Below the pieces are notes generated by a model. That model made no database searches. It was not told the origin of the DNA and saw only the letters and a program-made list of their open reading frames with translations. A stretch of DNA of 34,831 nucleotides, taken from contig DATAXV010000084.1 in the NCBI GenBank assembly GCA_036272915.1, positions 1 to 34,831 of the forward strand. The letters are read 5' to 3'. The stretch comes from DATAXV01 sp036272915 (GTDB lineage: Bacteria > Chloroflexota > Dormibacteria > Dormibacterales > Dormibacteraceae). This document shows, in pieces, positions 22,848 to 31,499 of this stretch. The position numbers and the translations under genes are program-made. Numbering within the stretch: the stretch's first letter is position 1; each line of letters begins with the position of its first letter.

Positions 22848-23705
22848 TCACTCGGGCCGGCACTCCTCGAGCACGAGCCGGGCCGACTCGGCGTCGCCGG
22901 GTCGCGTCACCAGGACCCGGACGATGGCGATGTCCAGGCCCTCGGCCAGGTGCTGGAAGTGGGCGCGCACCTCGCCGGCGGCCCCGGCCGCGCCGGAGCC
23001 GGCCAGGAAGGCGTCGCTCGGCTCCGCCGTCTCGTCCTTCTCCAGGCGGTCCAGCTCGTCGGTGAAGCCCTTCCTCTCGAAGTGGCTGCGGTAGGCCCTG
23101 GAGATGAGGGCGTAGCGCCGGGCGGCGGCCCCCAGCGTGGCCCGGGCCAGGCCGGCGTCGGGATCGACGGCGGTGCGGATGTACTGGCCGATCAAGGGGG
23201 CCGGCCGCTCGCGCTTCCGGGCCGCCTCCTCCACCAGCCCGCGGGACCAGACGACCTGGTCGTGCGAGCACCAGTTGAGGGCGACGCCGTCGGCCTCCTC
23301 CGCCCCCACCTTCAGCATCAGCGGTCCCAGGGCGGCGAGGTGGATCGGGGGTCCGTCCGGCAGCAGCGAGCGGAGCTCGCGCACATAGCGCCGCATGTTC
23401 GGAGCCGGGTGCTCCATCTGGCCGCTGCCGATGCCGAACAGGAACTTGCCGCCGGTGCCCTCCCACACGCGCCGCGCCTGCTCGGCGTAGAAGGCGGGCG
23501 TCTCGCCGGACGCGGGCGCGACCGATATGCCCGTGGTGAGGCCCGTCGCCTCGTGCCAGCGGAGGCAGCGGTCGAAGGCCTGAGAATCGGCACCTGAGGG
23601 AGTCCATGCCTGTTCGTAGCCGAGTTCGGCGCCGAGCTTGACGAGCCGGATCTCGTCCTCCGCCGATAGCGCCTGAGCGGGATCGATGCTGAAGGCAAGC
23701 TGCAT
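22848..23705 (-). CDS. Luciferase-like monooxygenase family (probable F420-dependent) oxidoreductase
   Basis: A 285-residue protein of the bacterial luciferase-like TIM-barrel superfamily. It starts MQLAFSIDPA, has the GYEQAWTP segment after the first helix, LTTGISVAPASGETPAFYAE, then FLFGIGSGQM for the phosphate-binding region and PPIHLAALGPLMLKVGAEEADGV (in parts) for the typical late strand and helix. Members use F420 or FMN; the actinobacterial-type short form favours F420, which is inferred. ATG 23705 was chosen because the conserved N terminus begins there. The ribosome site is weak and TACCTT lies 7-12 bases upstream. Confidence 0.85.
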   Translation of the reverse strand: MQLAFSIDPAQALSAEDEIRLVKLGAELGYEQAWTPSGADSQAFDRCLRWHEATGLTTGISVAPASGETPAFYAEQARRVWEGTGGKFLFGIGSGQMEHPAPNMRRYVRELRSLLPDGPPIHLAALGPLMLKVGAEEADGVALNWCSHDQVVWSRGLVEEAARKRERPAPLIGQYIRTAVDPDAGLARATLGAAARRYALISRAYRSHFERKGFTDELDRLEKDETAEPSDAFLAGSGAAGAAGEVRAHFQHLAEGLDIAIVRVLVTRPGDAESARLVLEECRPE

Positions 23706-23816
23706 GCCCTGAAGGTACGCGACCGCCCGATCGGCCACGCACCGGCGGGGGCGGTTCTGGCTACCATCGTGTTTCGGCCAACCGGAAGGAATCGTTATCA
23801 AGGAGCGGGACGCATC

Positions 23817-24941
23817 GTGAGTGCAGAGCAGTCAGGGCAGCTTCGCGTCGGCGTGATCGGGCTCGGCTTCGCCGGGACCACCGCGCTGAAGAGCTTCAGG
23901 AACATCCCCGGCGTCGAGGTCGTCGCCCTCGCCGGGCAGGAGAGGGATCGCCTCGAGGCCCTGGGCGCCGAGCACGCGATCCCCAACCTCTTCACCGACT
24001 ACCAGGACCTGCTCGCCCTGCCCGGCCTGGACGCCATCTCCATCGGCGTCCCCAACGGGCTGCACCGCGCCATCGCCGTGCCCGCCCTGGAGCGCGGCCT
24101 GCACGTCCTCTGTGAGAAGCCGCTGGCCAGGAACGCCCGGGAGGCGGAGGAGATGGTCCTCGCCGCGCGCCACGCCGGCCGCGTCCTTCAGGTCGTCTTC
24201 AACCACCGCGAGCGCGGCGATGTCCAGCTGCTCCGCAGGTACGTCGACGAGGGCCGGCTGGGCCGGATCTACTACGCCAAGGCGTACTGGATGCGGCGCC
24301 GCGGCATCCCCGGCATGGGCTCCTGGTTCGTGAGCAAGGAGGAGGCCGGCGGCGGCTGCCTCATCGACCTCGGCGTCCACGTGCTGGACATGGCCATGTT
24401 CCTGATGGGAGAGCCGGGTGTCCGGACCGTCAGCGCCTCGACCTTCGACGAGCTGGGCAAGAACGGCGCCGGCTTCTCGCCCCACTCGCGGAAGTCGGGG
24501 GCGGACAACCCCTTCACGGTCGAGGACCTGGGCACGGCCTTCATTCGCCTCGATGGTGGGACCACCCTCCTCCTCGAGGCGAGCTGGGCCAGCCACGGCA
24601 GCCAGCGCGAGGACTACGGCGTCGTCCTCTACGGGACCGAGGGCGGGGCCGAGATCAAGGTCGTCAACTACGGCCAGGACGACACCCTGAACGTCTTCAC
24701 CACGATCGCCGGTGAGCTTGCCGACATTCATCCCACGCTGCCTCACGGCGGCTTCCACCAGGCCGTGATCGGCGAGTTCGTGGAGCGGGTCCGGAGCGGC
24801 GAGTGGACGCGGTGGGACGGCTCCGACGGCCTCCGGTACGCGCGCGTGATCGACGCCTGCTATGCCTCCGGCGAGCAGGGCCGTGAGATCGTGCTCGAGG
24901 CGCCCGGCGACGCCACCGAGGTCCCGACCGCGGCCGGCTGA
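23817..24941 (+). CDS. Gfo/Idh/MocA-family oxidoreductase
   Basis: A 374-residue NAD(P)-dependent sugar or inositol dehydrogenase-like protein. The Rossmann motif is VGVIGLGFAG (11-20), the catalytic-lysine motif is CEKPLA (K101), and the second-domain motif GGGCLIDLGVHVLD places D184 and H188 at the active site. A longer-than-usual loop around ~215-235 (FDELGKNGAGFSPHSRKS) is typical of one subfamily. GTG 23817 was chosen because the Rossmann strand follows closely; an AAGGAG site lies 11 bases upstream. The SDR gene starts 34 bases after the stop, so co-transcription is likely. The substrate is unknown. Confidence 0.9.
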   Translation: MSAEQSGQLRVGVIGLGFAGTTALKSFRNIPGVEVVALAGQERDRLEALGAEHAIPNLFTDYQDLLALPGLDAISIGVPNGLHRAIAVPALERGLHVLCEKPLARNAREAEEMVLAARHAGRVLQVVFNHRERGDVQLLRRYVDEGRLGRIYYAKAYWMRRRGIPGMGSWFVSKEEAGGGCLIDLGVHVLDMAMFLMGEPGVRTVSASTFDELGKNGAGFSPHSRKSGADNPFTVEDLGTAFIRLDGGTTLLLEASWASHGSQREDYGVVLYGTEGGAEIKVVNYGQDDTLNVFTTIAGELADIHPTLPHGGFHQAVIGEFVERVRSGEWTRWDGSDGLRYARVIDACYASGEQGREIVLEAPGDATEVPTAAG

Positions 24942-24975
24942 TCAGTCGGCCCGACAGCTGGAGGAGAAGACGCCG

Positions 24976-25818
24976 ATGAGGCTCGCCGGAAGTCGCTGTC
25001 TGATCACGGGATGCTCCTCCGGCATCGGCCGGGCTCTGGCGCTCGCCCTGGCCGCGGAGGGGGCGAGCGTGATCGCCACCGCCCGCGACCTGGAGGCCGT
25101 CCGGGATCTCGCCGATCGCGGGATGGAGACCCTTAAGCTCGACGTCACCGATGGGGTCCAGGTCGAAGCCGCGGTGGGGGCGGCCGCCCCGGTCGACGTG
25201 CTGATCAACAATGCCGGCTACGGCCTCGAGGGTGCTGTCGAGGAGGTGTCGGACGAGGAGCTGCTGCTCCAATTCCAGACCAACCTCTTCGGGCCGTGGC
25301 GGCTCTGCCGCGCGGTGCTCCCGGCGATGCGGAGGAGGGGCTCCGGCGCGATCGTCAACATCTCCTCCTTCGGCGGCCAGGTGCCCTACCCCGGCATCGG
25401 CGCCTACCGGTCGTCCAAGTTCGCGCTCGAGGGCCTCAGCTGGACGCTCCACCTCGAGGTGGAGCATTTCGGGATCCGCGTGCTCGACGTCCAGCCGGGT
25501 CTGGTCGCCTCCGAATTTGGCGGCTCCATGCGGCGAGCCGCCGCGGCCACCCCGGAGAGTGCCTACGCCGTGATGCGGGCCGAGGCGGACGCCGTCTATC
25601 CCCGGATGTCACCGGCGGAGCGGGCGCTGGCCCCGGATCAGGTCGCCGCGGCCGTGATCGCCGAGCTGGCCCGGCCGAGCGGACCCCTGCGCCTCCGAAT
25701 CGGTGAGGACACCCGACGGGTCCTCGGCGTTGCCTCCGGGGGAGATGACGCGTACGAGCGCTTCCTGACCGAGGAGCTCGGCTTCACCTGGCACCCGAGG
25801 TCCATCGACGGCCGCTGA
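24976..25818 (+). CDS. Short-chain dehydrogenase/reductase (classical SDR)
   Basis: A 280-residue classical SDR. Cofactor motif TGCSSGIG (11-18), LDVTD (55-59), NNAG (78-81), the catalytic Ser in NISSFGG (~130-131), and Y144-x3-K148 in YRSSK are all in place. R37 at the end of strand two (ATARDLE) favours NADP. ATG 24976 follows a GGAGGAGAAG ribosome site. It follows the Gfo/Idh/MocA gene in the same direction, and the two may act in sequence on a sugar or polyol; that link is inferred from position only. Confidence 0.9.
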   Translation: MRLAGSRCLITGCSSGIGRALALALAAEGASVIATARDLEAVRDLADRGMETLKLDVTDGVQVEAAVGAAAPVDVLINNAGYGLEGAVEEVSDEELLLQFQTNLFGPWRLCRAVLPAMRRRGSGAIVNISSFGGQVPYPGIGAYRSSKFALEGLSWTLHLEVEHFGIRVLDVQPGLVASEFGGSMRRAAAATPESAYAVMRAEADAVYPRMSPAERALAPDQVAAAVIAELARPSGPLRLRIGEDTRRVLGVASGGDDAYERFLTEELGFTWHPRSIDGR

Positions 25819-26576
25819 CGTGATCAGGGCCGGCCACTTCATCGCTCCGGTTCAGCGGAAGCGGTCGGGTGAGCCCACGGTGTGAGGTGATCGCCCCCGC
25901 CCGGCGCAGGGTGCGTCCTGGCTGGCAGGGCAGGTGACTCGGCGAGCAGATCGCATGACGTCCTGACGCCGACCCGCGTACCGGTCGGGCGGCCGCGGCG
26001 ACGAGGTCAAACTCGACGCGCCCCGGCGAGACGCCCGTCGGGAGCGAGGACGCAGCTGCCGCGGCGCTTCCGCCGGTCGGCGCCTCGATCATCAGTGGGG
26101 CTACCATGCCTCGGTCGCCGCTCGGTGATCGCAACCGCAGGCAGCTTCATTGAGGTTCCACGATCGAGATCGGCGGTTTGGTCGGACTAATTTTCGGCTG
26201 ATCGCCCTGGCTCGCGGAAATGCCGTGGCCGGGAGCAGATGACGCACCGTCCGAGGCGCCGACGGGGCCGTCATCGTGGGTCGTGGAGCGGCATCGGCGC
26301 CGCCTACGTGTCGGGCGGGCAGGGCCGCGAGATCGGGCACGATCCGCCCCGCCGAGCCGCTGCGAGAACAGCTGAGCGAGCCTCCGACCCCGGGGCCCTC
26401 GCGGCCGACCAGGCTGCGGCGCGTCGGCGGTGGGGGGACGCGCACCGATCCGCTCCAGCGCGATCCGCGCACGGCCTGCCACCACGGCGTCCGGCGCCTG
26501 ATCGGCGGTCACCTCGGCTCGGTGGCATCGGTCAACGGCCCCAGCCGACCCGGCCGGGGCGGGGCTCCCCATCCGC
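25819..26576. other. Gene-poor region between convergent genes
   Basis: About 760 bases between the SDR stop and the stop of the convergent MDR gene. Open frames cross it on both strands, but their translations are Arg/Pro-rich low-complexity strings of the kind produced by chance in high-GC DNA, and none has a good start with a ribosome site. A more A/T-rich patch at about 26146-26215 might be the edge of a decayed element. No terminal repeats were found. Confidence 0.5.
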
Positions 26577-27494
26577 TCAGGGGACGAGGACGACCTTCCC
26601 CAGCACGTGGCCCTGCTCGAGCCGCCCGTAGGCGTCCCGCACCTCGTCGAGGGCGTACGAACGGAAGATGGGCACCTCGAGCGAACCCTGGGCGACCAGG
26701 CGTGCCAGCTCGGCCACGACCTCGCCCGTCGCGCCGGCCGCGTTGCCATCCGCCTTCACGCCGAATTGCTCGGCCGCGGTGAAGTTCGCGATCGTATCGA
26801 TGCGCGACGGCGCCACCCCGAGATCCAGCGCCAGCTCGACGTACGGACCGCCGACGGCGTCGATGAACGCGTCGATACCGCCGGCGGCCTGTCTCAGGCG
26901 GTCGCCCAACCCGTCCCCGTAGGCCACCGGCGTGACGCCACGAGCAGCGAGCCAGTCGCGGTTGGACTCACTGGCGATGCCGATCACGCTGGCTCCCGCC
27001 AAGCGCGCGAGCTGGACGGCGATCGAACCCACGCCACCGGTCGCACCGGCCACGGCGACGGTGTCTCCGGCGGCCGTCCCCACGGCTCGCACCGCCGCGT
27101 AGGCGGTGGTCCCGGCGACGAACAGCGCCCCGCCGACCTCCCAGGAGACCTCGGGAGGCTTCCGGGCCAGATCGGCGCTCTCGACGACCGCCAGCTCGGC
27201 GTGACTGGCCCGACGGTTGGTGAAGCCGATGACCTCGTCACCGACCGCCCACCCCGTCACACCCGGCCCGACCTCCTCGATGACTCCGGCGAGGTCGCTG
27301 CCCTGTCCCGACGGGAACGTCGCCGGGAACCGGTCGGCCAGCATTCCCTCCCGGATCTTCGCCTCGCCGGGGTTGATTCCCGCCGCCCTGACCCGCACCA
27401 GCAGCTCGCCAGGGCCCGCCACCGGCCGGGGAACATCAACGACCTCGAGCACGTCGACGTCTCCGTAACGGTCAAATCGCACGGCTCTCGGCAT
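26577..27494 (-). CDS. Zinc-independent MDR / quinone oxidoreductase-like protein
   Basis: A 305-residue medium-chain dehydrogenase/reductase of the NADPH:quinone reductase type. The N-terminal GroES-like domain includes VRAAGINPGEAKIREG (N41) and SDLAGVIEEVGPGV. The Rossmann motif AGATGGVGSIAVQLA begins near 150. The structural and catalytic zinc Cys/His residues of alcohol dehydrogenases are absent. Length is slightly short, as in this subgroup. ATG 27494 is preceded by GAGGGGAC. It is monocistronic and convergent with the SDR gene across a long non-coding gap. It probably reduces quinones or enones; the true substrate is unknown. Confidence 0.9.
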   Translation of the reverse strand: MPRAVRFDRYGDVDVLEVVDVPRPVAGPGELLVRVRAAGINPGEAKIREGMLADRFPATFPSGQGSDLAGVIEEVGPGVTGWAVGDEVIGFTNRRASHAELAVVESADLARKPPEVSWEVGGALFVAGTTAYAAVRAVGTAAGDTVAVAGATGGVGSIAVQLARLAGASVIGIASESNRDWLAARGVTPVAYGDGLGDRLRQAAGGIDAFIDAVGGPYVELALDLGVAPSRIDTIANFTAAEQFGVKADGNAAGATGEVVAELARLVAQGSLEVPIFRSYALDEVRDAYGRLEQGHVLGKVVLVP

Positions 27495-27607
27495 CGAAGT
27501 CCCCTCGAATGATCTGCGCCTCGGGCATGGTCATCGTCGCCGACCGATCCTCCCGGGCACGCGGACCCTCAACTATGCGGCCGCACCGCTGCGGATGCGC
27601 CGCGGTC

Positions 27608-27635
27608 GGCACGGGGCGGTGAAAAGCCCCGCGCC
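27608..27635 (-). terminator. Hairpin after the LacI/isomerase operon
   Basis: On the minus strand GGCGCGGGGC pairs with GCCCCGTGCC (one G-T wobble) around TTTTCACC, starting about eight bases after the isomerase stop. It lacks a T-tract. Its position at the 3' end of the operon supports a terminator. Confidence 0.5.
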
Positions 27636-27642
27636 GGCGGCG

Positions 27643-28509
27643 TTAGGCCGGGACCTTCGCGAGCAGCTCGCGCAGCGCCTCGACCGCGACCCGGAAGCGA
27701 CCCGCCCCATCCAGGTCGGGCAGGTGGAAGGCGAGGTGCGGCTCGATGGTGAGGATGCCGTCGTAGCCGTTGGCGGCCAGCTTGGACAGCAGCTCGCCGA
27801 GCTGGCCCTCGCCCTGGCCGGCGGGACGGACGGTCGGCATCAGGAGGTACTCGGGCACCCGGGCCGGGTAGGGCTCCTGGTCGGTCCGATCGACCGGCAC
27901 CGCGTCCTTGATGTGGACGTGGGTCACGTAGGGCTCGAGTGGTGGCCAGGCGTCGCGCATCGGCTGCACGCCGCACTGGACGAAGTTGGCGGGGTCGAAG
28001 GCGGCGCGGAGGTGGGGTGAATCGACCGAGGCGAGGATGTCGCGGCACCGCTCGGGAAGGTCGCCGAAGATGTACGACTCGTTCTCGTGGACGAGCACAT
28101 TGCCGGCTCGCTCAGCCTCCTCGGTCATCGCCGCCAGGCGCCGGACCACCTCGTCCCGCCGCTCCTCGTAGCGGCCCTCCACATAGAAGGAGAAGATCCG
28201 GATCATCGGGGTCTCGAGCACCTCGGCCGCGTGCAGCGCGCGGCGGAGGCGGTCCTGCTCCTCGGCGAAGTCGCCGTCGATCGGGGCCTTGCCCAGGGGC
28301 GAGCCGATGGCGGAGACCCTGATCCCGCCGTCCTTGAGCAGCCGTGCCGCCCGGTCCAGCTCCTCCTGATCCAGGTCGAGGACGTTCTTGCCCCAGGCGG
28401 ACCGGAACTCGATATGGCCGACCTCGTTGTCGTGCAGGGCCTGGATCTGCGCCTCCAGCGACGGATCGATCTCATCGGCGAAGACGCTGAGCTGCCAACG
28501 GTCGCTCAT
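27643..28509 (-). CDS. Sugar phosphate isomerase/epimerase family protein (TIM barrel)
   Basis: A 288-residue xylose-isomerase-like TIM-barrel protein of the IolE/IolI/hydroxypyruvate isomerase superfamily. Probable metal ligands are E142 in HENES, D172 in AAFDPANF, H199 in VTHVHIKD and a late Glu in ILTIEPHL. ATG 28509 shares one base with the LacI stop (TGATG) and has an excellent AGAGGAGGT ribosome site. It is co-transcribed with the LacI regulator and is divergent from a second paralogous isomerase, so both likely serve the same sugar pathway. The exact isomerisation is unknown. Confidence 0.87.
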   Translation of the reverse strand: MSDRWQLSVFADEIDPSLEAQIQALHDNEVGHIEFRSAWGKNVLDLDQEELDRAARLLKDGGIRVSAIGSPLGKAPIDGDFAEEQDRLRRALHAAEVLETPMIRIFSFYVEGRYEERRDEVVRRLAAMTEEAERAGNVLVHENESYIFGDLPERCRDILASVDSPHLRAAFDPANFVQCGVQPMRDAWPPLEPYVTHVHIKDAVPVDRTDQEPYPARVPEYLLMPTVRPAGQGEGQLGELLSKLAANGYDGILTIEPHLAFHLPDLDGAGRFRVAVEALRELLAKVPA

Positions 28510-29519
28510 CAAGCCACCTCCTCTGGTTGTCGTGCCTTCCAGTGCGATTCCCGCAGGATCAGGTGCGAGTCGAGGACGACGTGCTCGGGCCTCGCCGAGC
28601 CGCCGCCGTGCGTGAGCAGCCGGGCGGCGACGGCGCCGACGTCCCGGCAGGGCTGGTCGATTATCGTCAGCGGTGGCGTCAGCAGCGCCGCCCACGGCGC
28701 ATCGCCGAACCCGATCACGGCGACGTCCTCGGGCCAGGAGAGGCCCATCTCGCGCAGCGCCTCGATCACGCCGACGGTGAGGATGGCGCTGCTGCTGAAG
28801 ATCGCCTCCGGCCGGTCCGGCGAGCCGAGCAGGGCGCGGGTCGCGGAACGGCCGAAGTCGCGCTCGAACGGCCCCTCGCGCACGTACTCGGTGCGCCAGG
28901 GGATGCCGGCCATGGCCAGCGCGTCGCGGTAACCCTGCCGGCGGTGGCGGGCGGTGTCGGCGTGCTCGGGCCCGTTGATCAGGGCGATGCGCCGGTGGCC
29001 GCACTCGGCCAGCACCCGGACCGCCCGGAAGGCGCTCTGCTCGTCGTCCATGGTCACCCTGGGGAAGCGGTCGGAGTCGCCGTCCCGATCCATCAGGACC
29101 ACCGGCACCCTCGCCGCCAGCGGCTCCAGCTCCTCGGGAAGCCCGCCCCTCGGCGTGAACAGGAGCCCGTCGACATGGCTCCGGTGGAGGGCCAGCAGCT
29201 GCTGCCGCTCCACCTCTCCGTCCTCGGCGCTGGAGGCGACCAGGAGCAGGTCGCCCTGGGCCGAGAGCACGTCCTGCGCCCCGGCCAGGGCCTGGGCGAA
29301 GAAGGAGTTGGTGGCGTCCGGGACGAGGGCCGCGACGAGCCGGGGCCGGCGCCTCGACCTGCCCCTCGGCGCGGCCTCGTAGCCGAGCTCCCGAATCGTC
29401 TCCTCGATCCGCTCGCGCAGGGTCCGGCTCACCGGCCGGGGACCGCCGTTGACCACGTAGGAGACGGTGGCGAGCGACACCCCCGCGCGCTTGGCGACCT
29501 CTCGCATGCTGACGCTCAT
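28509..29519 (-). CDS. LacI-family transcriptional regulator
   Basis: A 336-residue regulator. The helix-turn-helix REVAKRAGVSLATVSYVVNG (6-25) and the hinge-proximal RERIEETIRELGYEA are canonical. The hinge itself is Arg-rich and departs from the usual Pro-x-x-Ala-Arg pattern. The sugar-binding core has LVAALVPDATNSFFA, VPVVLMDRDGD and DVAVIGFGDAPWA. ATG 29519 is preferred; an in-frame TTG at 29549 would run through the repeat elements. No ribosome site is evident. It is the first gene of a two-gene operon and lies beside TTCGA repeats that are its likely operators. It probably represses both arms of the locus until a sugar binds. Confidence 0.92.
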   Translation of the reverse strand: MSVSMREVAKRAGVSLATVSYVVNGGPRPVSRTLRERIEETIRELGYEAAPRGRSRRRPRLVAALVPDATNSFFAQALAGAQDVLSAQGDLLLVASSAEDGEVERQQLLALHRSHVDGLLFTPRGGLPEELEPLAARVPVVLMDRDGDSDRFPRVTMDDEQSAFRAVRVLAECGHRRIALINGPEHADTARHRRQGYRDALAMAGIPWRTEYVREGPFERDFGRSATRALLGSPDRPEAIFSSSAILTVGVIEALREMGLSWPEDVAVIGFGDAPWAALLTPPLTIIDQPCRDVGAVAARLLTHGGGSARPEHVVLDSHLILRESHWKARQPEEVA

Positions 29520-29523
29520 GTGG

Positions 29524-29540
29524 TGTTCGACCACGTTCGA
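29524..29540. promoter_or_regulatory. Candidate LacI operator, lacI side
   Basis: TGTTCGA (29524-29530) and GTTCGA (29535-29540) are direct repeats of the motif seen again at 29603-29622. They lie immediately upstream of the LacI ATG, consistent with autoregulation. Confidence 0.4.
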
Positions 29541-29602
29541 GTCTAGCAAGATGCGGCTAAAGAGGCCGTGTGGTAGGGTCGAGAGGAAGGGAAGCGCCCG
29601 GA

Positions 29603-29622
29603 TGTTCGAACGAAATGTTCGA
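29603..29622. promoter_or_regulatory. Candidate LacI operator, catabolic-operon side
   Basis: TGTTCGA occurs at 29603-29609 and 29616-29622. GTTCGAAC (29604-29611) is a perfect CG-centred palindrome, the symmetry LacI proteins prefer. TCGAACGAAATGTTCGA (29606-29622) is a longer perfect inverted repeat with a 5-base spacer. The site lies 27-46 bases before the ATG of the isomerase gene at 29649, downstream of the -10-like TAGGGT at 29574-29579, where binding would block transcription. Confidence 0.5.
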
Positions 29623-29648
29623 CTTCACTGATCGCTGAGGAGGTCCGG

Positions 29649-30440
29649 ATGAGACTGGCGTATACGACGCTCGCCTGCCCAGGCTGGAGCGTGGAGCAGG
29701 TGGCGGAACGCACCCGGGAGTACGGCTACGACGGCATCGAGCTCCGCCTCCTCGACGGCGAGATCTTCGGGCCCGATCTGGACGCCGCCCAGAGACGCCG
29801 GGTGAAGTCGGTCTTCGCCGACGCCCAGCTTCCGATCGCCACCCTCGACACCTCGGTCCGGATCGCCGCCGACGAGGCCCCGGCCGAGGACCTCAAGGGC
29901 TGGATCGACCTGGCCAGGGAGTGGGGGGCGCCGTGGCTGCGGGTCTTCGGCGGGGCCAGGGACGACCTCACCCAGGACCAGTCGCTCGACCGCGCCTCCC
30001 GGGCCCTGGAGCAGATCGCGCCCTTCGCCGAGGAGCACGGCGTCGGCATCGCCGTGGAGACCCACGACGTCTTCGCCAGCGCCGTCATCGTCGGGCGCGT
30101 GATCGACCGGGTGCCGAGCCCGGCGATCGGCGCCCTCTGGGACACCCACCACCCCTACCGGATGGGAGAGCAGCCGGCCCAGGTCTGGGAGGCGCTGAAG
30201 GGCCGGGTCGTCCACACCCACGTCAAGGACGCCCGCCGCAACGGCGACGGCTGGGACCTGGTCCTCCTCGGTGAGGGCGAGGTGCCGGTCCGCGAGGACC
30301 TCGACCTCCTGCGCGAGAAGGGGTATGACGCCTGGACCGTGGTCGAGTGGGAGAAGAAGTGGCACCCGGAGATTCCGGATCCGGAGATCGCCCTGCCCCA
30401 GCACATCAAGGTGCTCCGGCAGTGGCTGGGAGAGAATTGA
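29649..30440 (+). CDS. Sugar phosphate isomerase/epimerase family protein (second paralogue)
   Basis: A 263-residue TIM-barrel isomerase/epimerase. GYDGIELRLLDG (E31) marks the first conserved Glu; VETHDVF (E137), LWDTHHPY (D165, H167/H168), VHTHVKDA (H191) and VVEWEKKW (E233) are the metal-site strands. ATG 29649 has a strong GAGGAGGT ribosome site. It opens the divergent operon, and its stop overlaps the start of the next gene (TGATG). With the Gfo/Idh/MocA dehydrogenase next door it resembles pairs used for inositol, keto-sugar or glycoside oxidation. The reaction is inferred, not readable. Confidence 0.88.
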   Translation: MRLAYTTLACPGWSVEQVAERTREYGYDGIELRLLDGEIFGPDLDAAQRRRVKSVFADAQLPIATLDTSVRIAADEAPAEDLKGWIDLAREWGAPWLRVFGGARDDLTQDQSLDRASRALEQIAPFAEEHGVGIAVETHDVFASAVIVGRVIDRVPSPAIGALWDTHHPYRMGEQPAQVWEALKGRVVHTHVKDARRNGDGWDLVLLGEGEVPVREDLDLLREKGYDAWTVVEWEKKWHPEIPDPEIALPQHIKVLRQWLGEN

Positions 30441-31498
30441 TGGCCGACCCCGCCCTTCGTTTCGCCATCGTCGGCTGCGGCGTCATCGGACCGAACCACG
30501 CCCGGGCCATCAGGGAGCTTCCCGAAGCCGAGCTGGTCGCCGTCTGCGACGTCGTCCCCGAGCGGGCGCAGTCGATGGGCGAGGCCTTCGACGTCGACCA
30601 CGGCTCGGACCTCGACCAGCTGCTCGCCCGCGCCGACGTCGACGCCGTCTGCGTCTGCGTCCCCAGCGGCCTCCACGCCGAGATCGGCGTGCGAGCGGCC
30701 CGCGCCGGCAAGCACGTGGTCTGTGAGAAGCCGATCGACGTCAGCCTGGAGTCGGCCGACCGGCTGATCGCCGCGGCGCACGAATCGGGCGTGACATTGA
30801 CCGTCATCTCCCAGAACCGCTTCGCCCCCGGCCTCCGGAGCATGAAGGAGCTGATCGACTCGGGCCGGCTAGGGAAGCTGATCATCGGCGACTCGATCAT
30901 CAAGTGGTGGCGGAGCCAGGAGTACTACGACAGCGGCGACTGGCGGGGTACCTGGGAGCTGGACGGCGGCGGCTGCCTGATGAACCAGGGCGTCCACTAC
31001 GTCGACCTGCTGCAGTGGATGATGGGCCCGGTCAAGAGCCTGGTCGCCCGCACCGCCACCCTGGCCCACCAGCGGATAGAGGTCGAGGACGTGGCCACCG
31101 CCATGATCACCTTCGAGTCGGGCGCGCTCGGCCTGCTCCACGCCAGCACCGCTGTCTATCGGGGCCTGCCCGAGCGCCTCGAGGTCACCGGCACCAACGG
31201 CACCGCCGTGATCGAGAAGAACGTGCTCGTCCGCACCGAGCTGATCGACGACTCCGCCGGGAGCGGTGCCCAGGCCGCGGAGGCCAACGAAGACAACACC
31301 GCCGCCGACCCGGCCGCTCTCGGCGCCCAGGGCCACGCCGCCCAGATCGCCGACTTCATCGGCGCGGTCCGCGAGGGCAGGGATCCCAAGGTCACCGGCG
31401 AGGCGGCCCGCAAGCCACTGGAGATCATCCTCGCCGTCTACGAGTCGGCGCGGCGGGGCGGTCCGGTGACCTTCCCCCTGGCCTGGACCAGCGCCTGA
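30440..31498 (+). CDS. Gfo/Idh/MocA-family dehydrogenase
   Basis: A 352-residue NAD(P)-dependent oxidoreductase. The Rossmann motif is AIVGCGVIGPNH (9-20), the catalytic lysine is K97 in CEKPID, and GGGCLMNQGVHYVD puts N182 and H186 in the active site, replacing the Asp at the first position seen in the paralogue at 23817. WWRSQEYYDSGDWRGTW is a substrate-loop segment typical of glycoside or UDP-sugar-like members. It starts by one-base overlap with the isomerase stop and is followed after one base by the phosphoglucose-isomerase-like gene. It likely oxidises a hexose or glycoside to a keto-sugar; the substrate is unknown. Confidence 0.92.
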   Translation: MADPALRFAIVGCGVIGPNHARAIRELPEAELVAVCDVVPERAQSMGEAFDVDHGSDLDQLLARADVDAVCVCVPSGLHAEIGVRAARAGKHVVCEKPIDVSLESADRLIAAAHESGVTLTVISQNRFAPGLRSMKELIDSGRLGKLIIGDSIIKWWRSQEYYDSGDWRGTWELDGGGCLMNQGVHYVDLLQWMMGPVKSLVARTATLAHQRIEVEDVATAMITFESGALGLLHASTAVYRGLPERLEVTGTNGTAVIEKNVLVRTELIDDSAGSGAQAAEANEDNTAADPAALGAQGHAAQIADFIGAVREGRDPKVTGEAARKPLEIILAVYESARRGGPVTFPLAWTSA

Positions 31499-31499
31499 C

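Noticed and set aside
26101..26472. Possible transposase remnant in the gap before the MDR gene
   Set aside because: No catalytic motif, terminal inverted repeats or target duplication could be found; only a vague resemblance of the A/T-rich patch to element ends.
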